Counted from the first letter of the stretch, positions 22,574 through 35,100 are shown. The stretch: 64,000 nucleotides of DNA from Perkinsus marinus ATCC 50983 (GCF_000006405.1 NW_003216689.1:32110-96109); one strand, 5' to 3'. A program made the numbers and translations. The notes: generated by a model from the letters alone, not told the origin.

Positions 22574-23550
22574 AGCGGTAAGGGGGAACCTCCAGGGGGC
22601 TTAGAGGCCGTATTACGGATCACCTTATTCGGGTTCTGGTAACAATCTCTAGCCAAGTGACCAGTCTTGCCGCACCAGTAGCAACCTTCCGAGAACTTCT
22701 TGTTGGGGCAGGAGTAGGTCGGATGATCCTGGGCCTTGCAGATACCACAGTTCCTAGGCCGAGTAAGGGCCACGGTAGAGGTGACATTAGTATCTGGCTG
22801 TTGCTTAGGATCGCCACTCTTGCGTCTCATACCACCCAAAATCCTGTCGAGCTTCTGTTCGATACGCTTGGCATCAGCTTTCGTGAGCGCATCCGTAGAG
22901 TCATCGGCCGGTTGGCTACCGAAAACACCAGCGGCTGTGGCAACCTTAGCCGGTGTCTCGACCATGGTGTTGGAGTTAGCGTCGTCAAGGGCAAGAACGC
23001 TGTCACACATTATACAGGCCTCCTTGAGGTTCTTAGGCTCTTTCAAGAGGAGCTGGAACCGGACCATGGGGGGTAGATCTGCTTTCAGTCGATCAATGAT
23101 CATCTCCTCCATGTTCTTAGTCCTGTCCGCTTCAGAGAGCTCAGGGAACTTCTCCTTGGTATAGTACCGGTTGAGGTGTCGTTGTAGAGCTGCAGCATAG
23201 AGGGCAGGGTGCTGACCTTTGGACCAGCGTAGCTCTTGGAACTGTTTCAGTGCTTGGTGGGGACGGACATGATCAAATATCTTCAGGAGGGACTTCTTGT
23301 CTTCCTCGAAGTTCACCTTCTTAGCATAAGCGTCCCAACCAGATAGAAAGGGTTCCTTCAAGTACAGACCAAGGCGTTCTGCCTGCTGTTGAGTGGACCA
23401 TCCGGCGGCAAGGGCACATTGTTCATAACGTCTTAGCCAATCCTTAAAGCTGCCGGAGATACCGTCGAAAGCAGGGGGCATCGAGAGACTAATCCTCAAG
23501 GGGGCGGCTTCATCAGCCTGGGGGCAGTTATCACCAGTGTTATTCGTCAT
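22549..23550 (-). CDS. gag: Gag polyprotein with zinc knuckles
   Basis: 333 codons from ATG at 23550 to TAA at 22549. The N-terminal and central part resembles the retrotransposon gag capsid family (LSMPPAFDGISGSFKDWL, RYEQCALAAGW, ELRWSKGQHPALYAAALQRH). The C-terminal nucleocapsid region has a CCHC knuckle CYWCGKTGHLARDC (C-x2-C-x4-H-x4-C) preceded by a related CGICKAQDHPTYSC. It would assemble the virus-like particle and bind element RNA. The stop lies inside the frameshift hairpin, so a fraction of ribosomes should continue into pol. Confidence 0.95.
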   Translation of the reverse strand: MTNNTGDNCPQADEAAPLRISLSMPPAFDGISGSFKDWLRRYEQCALAAGWSTQQQAERLGLYLKEPFLSGWDAYAKKVNFEEDKKSLLKIFDHVRPHQALKQFQELRWSKGQHPALYAAALQRHLNRYYTKEKFPELSEADRTKNMEEMIIDRLKADLPPMVRFQLLLKEPKNLKEACIMCDSVLALDDANSNTMVETPAKVATAAGVFGSQPADDSTDALTKADAKRIEQKLDRILGGMRRKSGDPKQQPDTNVTSTVALTRPRNCGICKAQDHPTYSCPNKKFSEGCYWCGKTGHLARDCYQNPNKVIRNTASKPPGGSPLPLGNPQGGR

Positions 23551-23566
23551 TGGGCTCGTCGTCGAT

Positions 23567-23585
23567 CAACAAGGAGCTGCTACCA
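23567..23585 (-). promoter_or_regulatory. Primer-binding-site candidate
   Basis: Three bases after the 5' LTR the minus strand reads TGGTAGCAGCTCCTTG. TGG is the complement of tRNA 3' CCA and the position is right; the matching tRNA was not identified. Confidence 0.6.
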
Positions 23586-23588
23586 GAA

Positions 23589-23842
23589 TGTTGTGCCTGT
23601 TACTGGGCAACACAACTAGTAGCCAGACTTCAGTGGATAGCGTAGTCGAACTTCACAACAAGGGCAGACCTTCGTAGAAGGGCAGCCGAGTGAGAAGGAT
23701 CAAAAGGGAGTTGTAACTCTACTTATCCTAAGTTCATGAGCACACAGTGCGCATACGTGCATAGCGCGATCGATGGCGAGCGAATATAAGTGATCAGACG
23801 ATAACGATTACAAGGGCGAGCGCGTAGGGCGCGATCCCTACA
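23589..23842 (-). repeat. 5' LTR (254 bp)
   Basis: Identical to 16465-16718 by eye. In the minus-strand orientation it would carry the promoter of the element. Confidence 0.95.
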
Positions 23843-23846
23843 GTAG
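23843..23846. repeat. Target-site duplication GTAG, right copy
   Basis: Matches 16461-16464; short for Ty3-type insertions, which are usually 4-6 bp. Confidence 0.8.
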
Positions 23847-24448
23847 TTATAGATGAGCAAGATACATCATTACATACGCCAGGTGTCGGGGATAGTACTG
23901 CTGTTTCTGCTAACCTTGGATGTGCAATAGGCCCTCACTAGAGATTCTGTTTGAGATGATGGTACTGTTGCAAGAGGTAGTGCTAACTGGTGGATATACG
24001 ATCCATTCATATCCCGTATCGTAATAGTTTAAACTACTACTGGTAGTAGTTGGTATCCATTGGCGGTCATTGCCTTCATCAGACGTGGCCCAATCATCCA
24101 ATGGTTGGGGGTTCGATCCTCTCGAGAGCCATTATACGGCATCATCATCGGGATTAGATATTGTAATAGTCTTTGCATGGCGTCGTGAATCTCTGGTTGG
24201 AGACTCCAACAACCCTGTAGGAGCTCTACGAAGTCTGGTCTACCATCACCACCAACGAGTACAGCATAATACCAACCGCTATCAAGGAGAACTGTCATCA
24301 ACCCATATCCAATCGAGTATAACAACGCGAATGGCAACAGATTATAGCGATGTTCTTAACTCCCTCTCAACGTCTTCTTATTGGATCACCACTAAGCCTC
24401 CTCCCAGTCACTTATCGTATCATGGATAGATCAGCGCTGTTCCATCTA
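23847..24448 (-). CDS. Possible unidentified minus-strand gene (exon about 24030-24340)
   Basis: The longest open stretch reads SGWYYAVLVGGDGRPDFVEL and QPEIHDAMQRLLQYLIPMM, with balanced amino acid use, and ends at candidate donor sites around 24040. A second stretch at 23910-24100 could be a later exon. No family recognised and no good start chosen. It lies upstream of the retrotransposon's 5' LTR and might once have been contiguous with the sequence left of the element. Confidence 0.3.
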
Positions 24449-24642
24449 CAACTTTTCAATCTCAAATCTAACGGCCGAAATTGGAATTGTGTTAGACGAA
24501 TTTGAACTTAGTTTGCCGAATTCATAAATTTCATTTCGAATTTGAACTTACATTCCGCGAAGAATTCCTATCATTCAACGAAAATCGATTTTCATTTATT
24601 TGATTCGTTCTTTCACTTGCTGAATTTGAGATTGAAAAGGTG
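24449..24642. mobile_element. Palindromic MITE-like element with TA duplication (194 bp)
   Basis: Left end CAACTTTTCAATCTCAAAT and right end ATTTGAGATTGAAAAGGTG are inverted repeats of 19 bp with one mismatch, flanked on both sides by TA (24447-24448 and 24643-24644). The inside is AT-rich with further imperfect palindromes (GAATTTGAACTTA occurs twice). TA target and size fit a Tc1/mariner-type non-autonomous element. No coding capacity. Confidence 0.75.
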
Positions 24643-24644
24643 TA

Positions 24645-26066
24645 GTATACCCTCTGTAATAACAATACATGTCTTCCTAGCCGTATAAGCACCACACTCG
24701 ATGATAACGACCTCTCATGACTGTTAATATCCTCTACATCCTATTTTAATTAATCTCATACTTATCTGGTGGATAAAGAGAGAGCCGAGGGTAAGCACTG
24801 GCGCATATGAAAGGTGACCATCCTTGGTTATACACTGTTCCGCTCTTTTGTTAATATAGTCTATGCACACCGTATTATCGCGCCTTTTGGGGTCTTATGC
24901 GCCTTATCTCTATACACCACAAGACGGTGGAGTATTGGCACTTCTGATCGAAGAATGTCCTATTCGCTATACTACGGATTCTCATTGGCATAACCCTCGT
25001 ATCATCCCATACCTGGAGCCCCTTCAAGTGCTCACTTCGCAGAGTCCGAGAAAAAGAAAGGGAATCTTCGCAGGAGGTACCAGTTCGAGTGACAATATCG
25101 TCCGAGCTTGGAATACGAGCCCTCGGAATCCGAGTAGTTTCATTAATTCCGAGCACCACAGTGTTCAAGTGGTTGCTGCTTTTCCCTCCGAGATCAGACA
25201 ATCGTGTATCTCTGAGAGGAGGTGGTGTTTCCGAACCCCATACCCCAACACTACGCGACCAAAGAAAGAACTATCTTCTACCACCAAAGTACGCGAACCG
25301 TCCCACAACACCCTCACTACTCGCAAACATTTCAACTAATACAATACTTTCTATAATCCTGCTTATCAATTATTTCCATTTTGAGCGAAGATGACCTGCG
25401 TTAAAGAGTTGTAGAAATCGATTTTCAAGTGATATTTCCCACATTTAAGTCAGCTATACTACGTTGATATACGTGAAGCGGAACGGTTTCTGAGTTTCCA
25501 TCTGGAAGCTGCTCCTAAGAAAAGAAATCAAAAGCCTCCGAGTCCTAGTAGTGACTCGGCATACTTAGGATTAACGCCTTCGCTTATTGGAGGATTTGTG
25601 ACTCGGTATCACTCATCATATCACTATCATTTGTGACTCAACACTCTGAGAGTAGCATCCCACTCGGCCCTTGGATAAGGCCGTGTTTTGATACATCACT
25701 CCGAGTTTAGTCCCCCCCCCCGGGTTTTCCATTAGCGTCAGATATCGCAAGACTACTCGTAAGTGTAACTCCGCCGTACGATCCATATAACTAGGAACAC
25801 TCGGTATGGAAAACCTAGCATTTGACCTCTGGTCACAGCGCGACTGATATCATTGAGAGGTCCAGCCATAGTCTACTACCTTAATGGTAAAGGTTAGATA
25901 TGCCTGACAATAGGGACGAGGTGATGGAATTACATTCTCTGAGAATATCAGTATTGATAACGATTGAACCCCATCACGAAGGCCCTTTTATTGACTTCAT
26001 CAGCACGACTATGTAACAAGTCCACTTTGAAATGTGTAGTTATGAAGCACAATGGTAAAGTTGGAC
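24645..26066. other. Long interval without a convincing gene
   Basis: Open frames overlap on both strands at 24863-25394 but resemble nothing known. The minus-strand one (24875-25201; includes LRSEHLKGLQVWDDTRVMP) is the more protein-like. 25500-25760 has several ACTCGG/CTCCGAG motifs and a C9 run at 25713-25721. Possibly decayed element sequence. Confidence 0.35.
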
Positions 26067-26456
26067 TTAGTTAACTCCTTCTTTCCACGTAGGGGAAACC
26101 TCATTGAGCATTGACACGTACTCCTAAAATAAGACTTGACAATGAATACCAACCAACAATGGACTAACCTTCATAGCCTCATCCTTTGACATGTCACCAA
26201 GCTTCTTCCAAGCATCCCACTTGGCTCGAGCTTCTACTTGCACAGCCCATGGTTGGGATCCACCGTGTTCAGCACACGTGCCGATAGTTGCCTGCATTAT
26301 GAGAAATCTATTATAAACATATCCAAGTAAGATTACCTGCTTGAATCTGGAATAAAAATCCAATTGTTTTGATGTGCTGATTGGGCTTTTGCCTTTCGGT
26401 AGGCCTCTAACATATGCTACAGCAGCATTGAAGTCCTTTTCGATAGTATCAGCCAT
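26067..26456 (-). CDS. Acyl-CoA-binding protein, three exons
   Basis: Small cytosolic carrier of long-chain acyl-CoA esters. Exon 1 (26456-26338): MADTIEKDFNAAVAYVRGLP and SKQLDFYSRFKQ. Exon 2 (about 26290-26170): ATIGTCAEHGGSQPWAVQVE and ARAKWDAWKKLGDMSKDEAM, the ACBP signature (YKQAT-G, KWDAW-L-GMSKEEAM). Exon 3: EYVSMLNEVSPTWKEGVN with stop at 26067-26069. Introns are about 45 bases. Total about 93 residues, typical for the single-domain family. Confidence 0.93.
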
Positions 26457-26535
26457 GTTCGTGAAAACTATGCTCGAGAAGACGACACCATGACAGTTTC
26501 TGGGCGTGCGCGGTATTTTGATCGATTAAGAGCGC

Positions 26536-27317
26536 ATGTTTCCAGGAAACACTCGTTTGCAGTTGTTGCTCATCATCACTATGGGCGGCTTATTACCACC
26601 AGTAGCCCTTATGGGGGCCAATGCATTCCTCTTACTCTGGGGGATCTCTCTCTTAATAACAACCCTTTGGTGCTACTATCAGCCATTCTACCAGGCATAC
26701 TTCGTTCACGCCCACGTCTGTCTGGCACTAGTGGCAACATCTCTGTTGTTGCTAGGCTCAGGCCTTGGGATTGGTATCGGTCTGATGCAAGGTAAGGATT
26801 CTCTTCCCCTCCGAGTGGTATATGCTGCTATCGGTGGGGTAGCAGCCATCATCTTCGCTCTCATGGGAGGCTACCTCTCTTGGCATTCTATTACAATGTA
26901 CAAGTTAGAGCTCGATAGATCCGAGCTAACCCTAATACCATCAAGAGATGAGAATGTTCAAGCTATCAGGGATAGGATGTACGCTGCTTTTGACGATACA
27001 TACATCGCTGCTGACTGCCAATATGGTGGCTACATCATATCTACTGGCACATTTACTAGACCCAAATGTGGTGATTGGAGGGTAGAATGCATATCGGAAA
27101 ATCCGTGTATAGTAGATATCTTTAGATACACAATTGGCTGAATGAACTTACAGAGGAATCACCTGATGAAGGCGATCTTATGAAGGAATGGAAGTTATGT
27201 ATGCATGATGAGCGTCTAGGGGAACAATTGGTGAGGTCTATCAGCAGTATCGGGGCCAATATCTTGCTCAGATGGGACTATGGTGCCGAGTTAATGCAGA
27301 TGCTTCTAGAGAGCTAG
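26536..27317 (+). CDS. Membrane protein with several transmembrane segments, unidentified
   Basis: ATG at 26536 (MFPGNTRLQLL). The first two thirds has about three to four hydrophobic helices (LLLWGISLLITTLWCYYQPF, LALVATSLLLLGSGLGIGIG, VVYAAIGGVAAIIFALMGGY), then a charged region LELDRSELTLIPSRDENVQ and CGDWRVECISENPC. The open frame stops at 27139-27141, but an intron (gtagatatc...cagag) would join an acidic exon (ESPDEGDLMKEWKL) ending TAG at 27315-27317. The loop with paired Cys after the helices is faintly tetraspanin-like, but the order is wrong. Divergent from ACBP, with 79 bases between their starts, so they may share a promoter. Confidence 0.6.
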
Positions 27318-27375
27318 GGAGGATGGTACAGTGGTTCTGTGCTGCTTTCTGGGTAGGTGAAGGAGTCATAATCAT

Positions 27376-27645
27376 ATGTCAACATCGTTAGTGGCTCAGA
27401 TTTCCTTCGTGTTACTAGCCGCATTTGCAGCTCTAACGATGTTACCAGGACCTGATGGGTTTTCAACGAGTGATGATGAGGATCTTGATTGGAGGTATAA
27501 GAATGAGGAAGAGAATCGCACTGATGGGAGTGATGGACGGTGAGGAATTTATTGATCGACTCTTGTATGCAGTGAAGTAGGTTTGAGAGCCTTCGACATG
27601 ATACTTGGAATGACGACGGTGTTGAAGGCGGATCCATGAGACGGC
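27376..27645 (+). CDS. Small predicted secreted protein
   Basis: ATG at 27376 opens 55 codons to TGA at 27541-27543, beginning with a clean signal peptide: MSTSLVAQISFVLLAAFAAL then TMLPGPDG, followed by an acidic segment (SDDEDLDWRYKNEEENRTD) with a possible N-glycosylation site, NRT. A GT-AG intron starting at the stop (33 or 41 bases) would extend the protein 15-22 residues. No relative recognised. Could be a secreted effector-type or extracellular protein; the call rests on the signal peptide alone. Confidence 0.45.
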
Positions 27646-29119
27646 GATGAGTGTATTCGCATGTGTCGAGGATTGTTGTCTTAGTTGTTATTGTGATGTT
27701 GTCCCAGTTGAACCGGATGTCTTGTGTTTCATGATTACTTGATAGTGGCTGGATCTTACACAGTTGAACCTATTGGGAGGTATAAACTGATTGATCGATA
27801 ACATCATCACTGATAAGCGAAACTGGTATTCGAAAGACATCTCCTTGAAATGTTATGTAAGGGGTTGTCAATAACAAAAAACATAGGCTCTACAACGATT
27901 GGTGTAACCCCGCTGGAATCGGTTCGTCGATTATTTCGGCTGACGGATATTTATCAAATCACAGCAGTAATGGTCACAAGCCGCGTACCCCCTACTAAAT
28001 TCAGCTTCTCAACATCGAAGTGGTTTAACTCGGATTGATGAAAGTAATCCTTTACACGGGTACGTCACTGGAAGTTGCTAACTCGCGGCAACAAGTGAGC
28101 TTCCAAGATTGAGGCGACCACCGCCTCCTCTGATGCATTTATGATACTTGATAACCCTCATGTAAATGGAACCACCTATCTAAAGATGAAGTTGTCTGTT
28201 TGATGAGCTCTACGATGACCTGTATGATTCGGCAAATACGCCTTGTGAAGTACTCAACCGATTCTAAAAACGTTGGGCGAAACTGCGAGGAATGTTCTTA
28301 TAAGATAAAGTCAACCAGAATACAATAATATGAGCTTAGCCGAGGTTTAGCATGATATGCGATAGAATTAGTGCATGTAGATTCCACACTGTAGAAGGTG
28401 AGATGATATTCAAAGTGGTGGGGTCTCATTGTGATTTCCTTGTCAACCACAAGTGTTCTGCCACCCAGAGATTGTAATGAACTCCTTATTATCGATTACG
28501 GTCATATAACAGAGCTCATCTCTTGTATGTGGCCTGGCACCACGTCTGATGTCTCTGTCGTCCCCCAGCATCGATTATGAGCGTACTGTGGTGACAAGCA
28601 GGTTGGCGCCCTTGCACAGTAGACGGCCTGCTTAAACGGCCATTTATCATCAGAGGCCGATCTAACCCGTCAACTACTTGCTACACCATTCACTAGCGGA
28701 AATTCGCCTTGTAACTTCTCATTGCTCAGTAGCACGAGGAATCCCGAACTTAAATGACCACCCTCCATTCGCTAGGACTAACTATTAGATCCTGAGCTCA
28801 AAGGTCATCTCGTGGATACAAGGAGCTGATGTTTGCTCTCAACACCCAATGATGGCAATGGGGTAACTCAATACGATGGGGGAGAAGTCGTGCATCTCGG
28901 GTAGTAAAAAGGGGGACAGTGACGATAGTAATAAACAATAATGATGTACAGAATGATAATGATTATGTTATCGAATGCTGCTATTGTGAGTACTACCATT
29001 ACTACTACTACTACGAACTATTCTTATACGTCTTCTTCGTTGATTCTCGCTATCCACTACGCGACGAGACCTACTCGCCTTATATACATGATAATGATGA
29101 TAGTAGGAGCGTGGCCTTC
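27646..29119. other. Interval without recognised features
   Basis: About 1.5 kb with no frame above 75 codons on either strand that looks like protein, no tRNA and no clear repeat. The right end (28920-29110) becomes rich in TAATGATG-type simple sequence. Confidence 0.4.
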
Positions 29120-32100
29120 TTACCGTTTCTTTGAAGGAGCGCTGCCCTCATCATCATCATCATGCATATGATAGTCATCATTCTCATCCTCTAGACCATC
29201 ATCATCGCCTATTTCCTCACAAGATCGTCCATTCGCACGACAACCGAACTTGAGGAAAGAGTTAGAAGTGAACCTCTCATATACCGAATGATCCACAATA
29301 CGCCACCTGACATGGATGATCAAATCTTATCATCACCACATACACAGCAGCACTTAGACGCACTTACTTAGAACAGTTGTCACATTGTACCCAGCCAATA
29401 GAAGCATCGTCACGGTCAATGACTTCATTATCTGCTCCTAGAGCACCATCAGGTGGATCCCCACACGTGACCCCTTCTAGATCACTACACTCAAATTGTA
29501 CATCACCTTGATACCTGTAATAGATGCCTGTATACAACAACAAGAGGATGACCTACTACTACGCTTATTATTACCGTTCATAGATGGATAATACGACTCG
29601 TCGCCATTTGTTACACCTTGAGCACTGTATCCAGTTATCCTTACCCGAACTATTCATTGCTGATACTGATGACCGTGTACTCCTTAAAGTACGCCGCTTT
29701 CGCGATGGTGTGTTGGTGAGGTCAGCCTGTGGACCTGGGTCCACAGCAACAGTAGTCGATGAGGGTGGTGGTGGTTGATTAGACCTAAGCGACATTATAA
29801 TCCTGAGCCTATGGGTTAATGATACTACCTATGAGTAAGCTCCCTATCAGTAAGAGAACATAGTTTCAGGAGACCATTAACTATGCATTGCACACAGTGA
29901 CGTATATCTAGTGATGAGTAGCGATGACAATGAACTAGCAGTCTTAGGTCTTCTTGTAGAGGCTCCATACCACGATAATAAGAGGACTAAGCATCGTAAC
30001 AACTCAGCAATGGACACTCACAACACGGTCTTACTACCTGCTTGAGCCTTTCCTCAATGAGACCTGTCCACATCGGGTACGCATTGTCTATGAGGAAGTC
30101 TCTCGAGTAATCAGCGGACTCGAATGGTGACTCGTGTACTAGTATACATACACGTTGGAGTGATTCAGGCTCAAGCGGAGCAGGCGGCGGTGATATCTGA
30201 TATAACATCAAGTATGATGATGATGGTTATGCTGTGCTTGATACTTGTGGATTGCCTCCTATGGTTGTATGATTGTATGATGATTGCAGTAATAGCCAAT
30301 GTCCTCTAGGTAGGGGGGCTTCCCTCATCCTCTCAAGCCATGCTATGATAAGGTTAGCTCTAGACTCACTTGGACCAGGAGGATATGTGCATGGAGCTGC
30401 GGCAAGGAAATGATCATATTCATCTGAGGCACTGTATAGTATAGGGGCATAGGAGGGCATCATACCTGATATATCAGCAACCTCCTCTTCCTCTGGAGTA
30501 AGACACCATGGCCAACGCCATGCAGATGATGATACCTCTCTAGTATCATAACTATCACAACAACCATCATCATTATCATTAAGCATATTAAATGGTGATG
30601 TGTCTTGTTGAGGAGGTACCAACTCCCAAGCACAGACATCAAATGCCTGCTGCCCCCGAGCCGTCATATCCTCACCAACTCGTGATGATGATGATGAGGA
30701 GCTATTATCTGCCTCTCCTGTAGGGCTAACATCCCTCACCTGAATAGATATACGTATCACATGATTGGTTGGAGCTATTCTCACTTTAATATTCTTCCAG
30801 CCTATGAGTCGTGGTACTGTTACTGTCCAAGAAGAGGTTGTGATGACTGTATCCCCCTCCACTGATCTAGCTTCATCTTCTTGTTGACCAACAGCAGCCA
30901 ATAAAGAGATCTCATCTTGCCCATCATCATCATCAGTATAGTTTATGATGTCAACAGTACTAAAGTCGGCATCATACTTGATCCGAGCTCGAGAGCCGTT
31001 ATGTGGAGGTCGTGCCCGCCAATAGTCCAAGGCAGCCTTAATACGAGGTATTGGTACTAGTAGATCGGCATCACCATCAGAGGGACGATAATGTAGTATG
31101 AAACGTTTGCCTGCTGCTGGATGAGGAGCCATTACCTACATGAGCCTATCGTTGGCCTCTGTGTAGACTACGCCTACTTCCATTGTTAAACGTACGATGA
31201 CCAAGTTATTGAATGGTGTGGTATCGGCTGGGTTTATCAACTTGCATTCAGCAGCAGCTATACGGCTCTGATCCTGCTCTCCAGGGAAGAGGTATGATGG
31301 GGGAGGTCTCGCCAATATCCTACAGTCGACCTGAGGGTATGGTCATGTTACAGAAGAAGCGTCCGAAGGCTACTACTCACTGGAGCATGCCGATCTGATA
31401 CGCCAGCACACCAGAAGAATGGATCTACATCATCATAGGTAAGTAGTAGTTGTGGTTTTTGTGGGGGAAAGTATCGCACTATATCACCAACTTGAGGGAC
31501 ATATGTATCAATATTAGGATTATGTTTGGTAACCAATAACCACTCTCTAAGGCATTTAAGACCTCTCCAAGTGGGATCAATGTAGTTCTTTAATACAGTA
31601 TTGGTTATTCTAACACTTCTTGGATGATCTAGTGGTAGACAGGCATTACACCGATAGATGCCATCGATCAACTTATCCATCTTATACCGCTCTTTGAACG
31701 ATTCATCCAATCTCAAACAACTCAAGTGAGCAGCCGAGGTACCACGACAGCTCACGCGTGACTGACATATCACTGAGGCCCCACTGTTGCCACAAACATG
31801 ACATGTTGTCCGAGCCGCACGCCTCAATATCCTCTTAAGGTCATCCACAACCAACACTTGTCGCGGCCTTCCTCCTGTTGGCTGGGGTGTATCTCTAAGC
31901 TCAATACGTATACCATCAGAAGCCATTAAACATCCACTATGAATATAGAGTAGAGGGGATCCGGTGGTATTATTAGATTGGCGTAGGAGTGGTAGATGGG
32001 GGAAGGATGGAAGGTTATCCTCACTAAAGAGAAGGAGGACGACTAATTCACAATGAGAGGCTACTGTAGGCTTGAATTCCTACTTGAATTCGGCGAAGGG

Positions 32101-35100
32101 TCCTAAGAGCTCTCCACCCACCTTAGATGGACCAGATGAGTGGCAGAGTTCACAGCATGCACTAGATGGTATCTCAGCATTGAAGGCTACAACATGTATT
32201 GATGGTAGACCATGGTTCAATCTACGACGAGTCGTTGTCTCTTGTGTAGACTCTGAATGATAGTAGTAGTATGAGGAGGAGGGCGAATGTATCATTATCA
32301 ACATACCATCATGCACCTCCTCAGTGCCACGAGGCCTCCGATGTCCACGGCCACCACGACCACCACGACCACGACGACGACGTCTCCGTCGTAGTTGATG
32401 ATTCTGACCAGAGCTCGTCCCATGGCGTCTAGTGGCAAGGAACTCTCGATCGTCGTCACTATCCTCGTCTTCCTCATCATCATCATCATCGATGTAGTCT
32501 GATGGCTGGTATAGTTCATACACATTCTGTGGCCTGAGTAATATTACTAACATTAACCTCCATGAACCCCAATGTAACCTATGGACTGTCCTGCCAGATC
32601 TAGTCGTCATCCTTCTTGATCCATCCTCACTAGCCTCCGAATGACTAACATACACCACTACCCCGTAGGAGACATCATCCCATCCTACCCTGTTGAATGT
32701 CTAACTAGTGTAGCATAACTGGCATTGTCACTATCTCTAGCCACCTCCTCTACTGCATCCTCCCCACTCACTGGTTGTGACATCATCGTTACATATCTGC
32801 ATATCGGATGAGCATACCATCCCCGAACCTAAGTACTACCCCTCTCCCCTTGTCGGTAGTCCCCTTAAATACACCGACTTAGCCGATCGTTGCCGATGAG
32901 GCAGCCTCCTAGAAGCAGCAGCATGTCCTTTGTAATAAAGCATGCTCATTGGATATGGTCTCATACGAGCATCACATAACCGTTCACCAGGGGCTGTACA
33001 ATGAACCTGTTATAAGCTTACCATTATGGAGGTAGTATGATTATATCTTACGCCCATGAGGTAATCCCCCTCAAAGAACTGTTCCTCTAATGGAGCTGCT
33101 AATGAACTACCCGATAATGGAGGCTCTCCAGTTGAAAAGTAGTGTACCTGAATTGAACCACCACCACCATATGCCATGAACAAGACTACCTATGCTTACA
33201 CATCCAAGGTTATCTGTCACCACAAAGTCCCCTCTACCATCAAATTGGCCATCACAGAATTGCCTTGTCGAATGGGGATCATCAGGGTGGCAACTAGAGA
33301 GATCGAACCTGGAGGGAGCGTCGGTATACCATGGTAACTCGAGTAGATCACTTATTCACAACTTGAGCTCGGCTCTTATGAGGATCAATACTCCACAAGG
33401 TCACACCACCATCATAGGAGCATAGACAGAATAACCAGGGGTATAGAAACTTAGCCTGCAAGGCACAACATAACAGGACATATACAAGATGCTAGGTACC
33501 GGTAAAGCCACATAGACTTCCCCATTAACCAAAGAAGGATGCATAACAGCATCAAATAGGCGTGCAGAGGGGGCCTCGAACACCTATGGGGATGATAGGA
33601 TATTGCTGCTGCTAATGACGAGGGACCTACTAGTGCACCATAGCGGTATTGTCGACCTTCTGTTGGTACAGTAGGTGTCTCGTCTTTCGATGCCTCTACT
33701 GGGTTCTCTGCTACCCCACAGATAATATACCTGATCAGCGTCCATCACTCTTACTTCCGACTATCGGATTAATGATCTAATACTACTACTTGTCATCAGC
33801 CGTCCAAGAAAAGGTTCGTATAGCGTGATACCCCCAATACCCTTGAACCGATGGGCATGCCTATCCATACGTGAATGAGCTATGATAAAGACTATCAACT
33901 TACCTTAGATAGGTTACACAGTGTTGTTTCACCGTCCACACACATTCGGATGATTGAATCACCAGTTGGGATGATAGGCCGTACCAATTCAATATACTCA
34001 GGAAGGGGGTTTAAAGGGCTCGACAAACGCTGAACATTCAAAGCATACCACTTTACAAGAAAAGGAGGACCTCTTCAACCCTACCAAAGCTTCTATCCAC
34101 TTCTGCCTGGGCCTACTATACATAGTTGATGAGGATAGACGCCATAATACGAGGCCACCATGATCATCAGATGAAGCACAATCACCATTTAGGTTATCAA
34201 AACACACATGGGACACTATTTGGGTATGGACACCACTGAGCTCGAACCTGTGATCCGAATAGTACTTGGAGCTATAAGGTAGGGATGCTACTCTAAATGA
34301 TGGTATTTCACGAATTCCGGATTCCTAACGTCCATCTTAACCGGTCTATCGCCATGTGGTTGTACCGAGAAGACCCGAACACACTTATCACTACATCCAA
34401 CGGCAAACCAGAAGTTCAAATATCGATTAGTGTACCCCTCCACAGAGGAAGGATCTACCAACAATAGATACACAACCATCACAGTGAGGAGCGATCTTAC
34501 TTGAGATGTCCTCTACCATCCTAGTGCTTATCTTAGGTCCCGAGAAAATATCAAATCCCCGTATGAGCTTACTCTCAACATCAAGATAATACCTGCTACG
34601 ACCAATAAGGGTTATCTTGGTCTAGACTAGAGTTAATACTTGCAATATGCACTAAGCACCTCTCCCCCGTTGTCTCTGGTGACCGTAGTTAGATCCCATA
34701 TAAAAATACCACCATCACATGTAACTGTTATGAAGACCTAATAGTAAGCAGCATCTATGTAGCAGACCAAGAGTCTATAGCTCCTACTTGCTCATGATCC
34801 TTAGATGGAGAGAAAGCCATAAAGTGGACCTCAGCAGTGAATTGGAGAGTTGTTAAAGGACGACTTTGTTGGTCTTCATCACTTACCTTCCATAACCGTA
34901 CCTGAATGACTCTATCCCCTCTGGGGTATCGACGTGCACCTACTGTTTTATCAGTAGCAGACGAGGCAATTATCGTATCACAGTAGTTAACAGCAGTTTC
35001 CATAACCTAAGACTAGGTATGCTGCTATTGATAGACCTTCCCTGACTGCTATACCTCTCCAGTATGGCCAGCCAAAGTCGACTTCAACCTTCCCGTCTTA

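Larger units (their letters stand above)
16465..23842 (-). mobile_element. Ty3/gypsy LTR retrotransposon
   Basis: A near-complete element of 7,378 bases transcribed on the minus strand. It has identical terminal repeats, a primer-binding-site candidate, gag with zinc knuckles, a protease-RT-RNase H-integrase pol in that (Ty3/Metaviridae) order, a polypurine tract and a 4-bp target duplication. The LTRs appear identical base for base by eye, so insertion is recent and the element may be active. Between pol and the 3' LTR lies about 1.7 kb of extra sequence with coding character and an assembly gap. It sits just upstream of the oxidoreductase remnant. Confidence 0.95.

Noticed and set aside
24060-24130. 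tRNA-like T-loop GGGGGTTCGATCC on the plus strand
   Set aside because: No matching 5' acceptor stem, D-arm or anticodon arm could be found at the right distance.
31348-31926. Separate PHD-finger gene starting at the ATG of MASDGIRIELR
   Set aside because: The following YVPQVGDIVRYF and the upstream CCELC half of an ePHD place it inside the BRWD-like gene; still, an internal promoter cannot be excluded.
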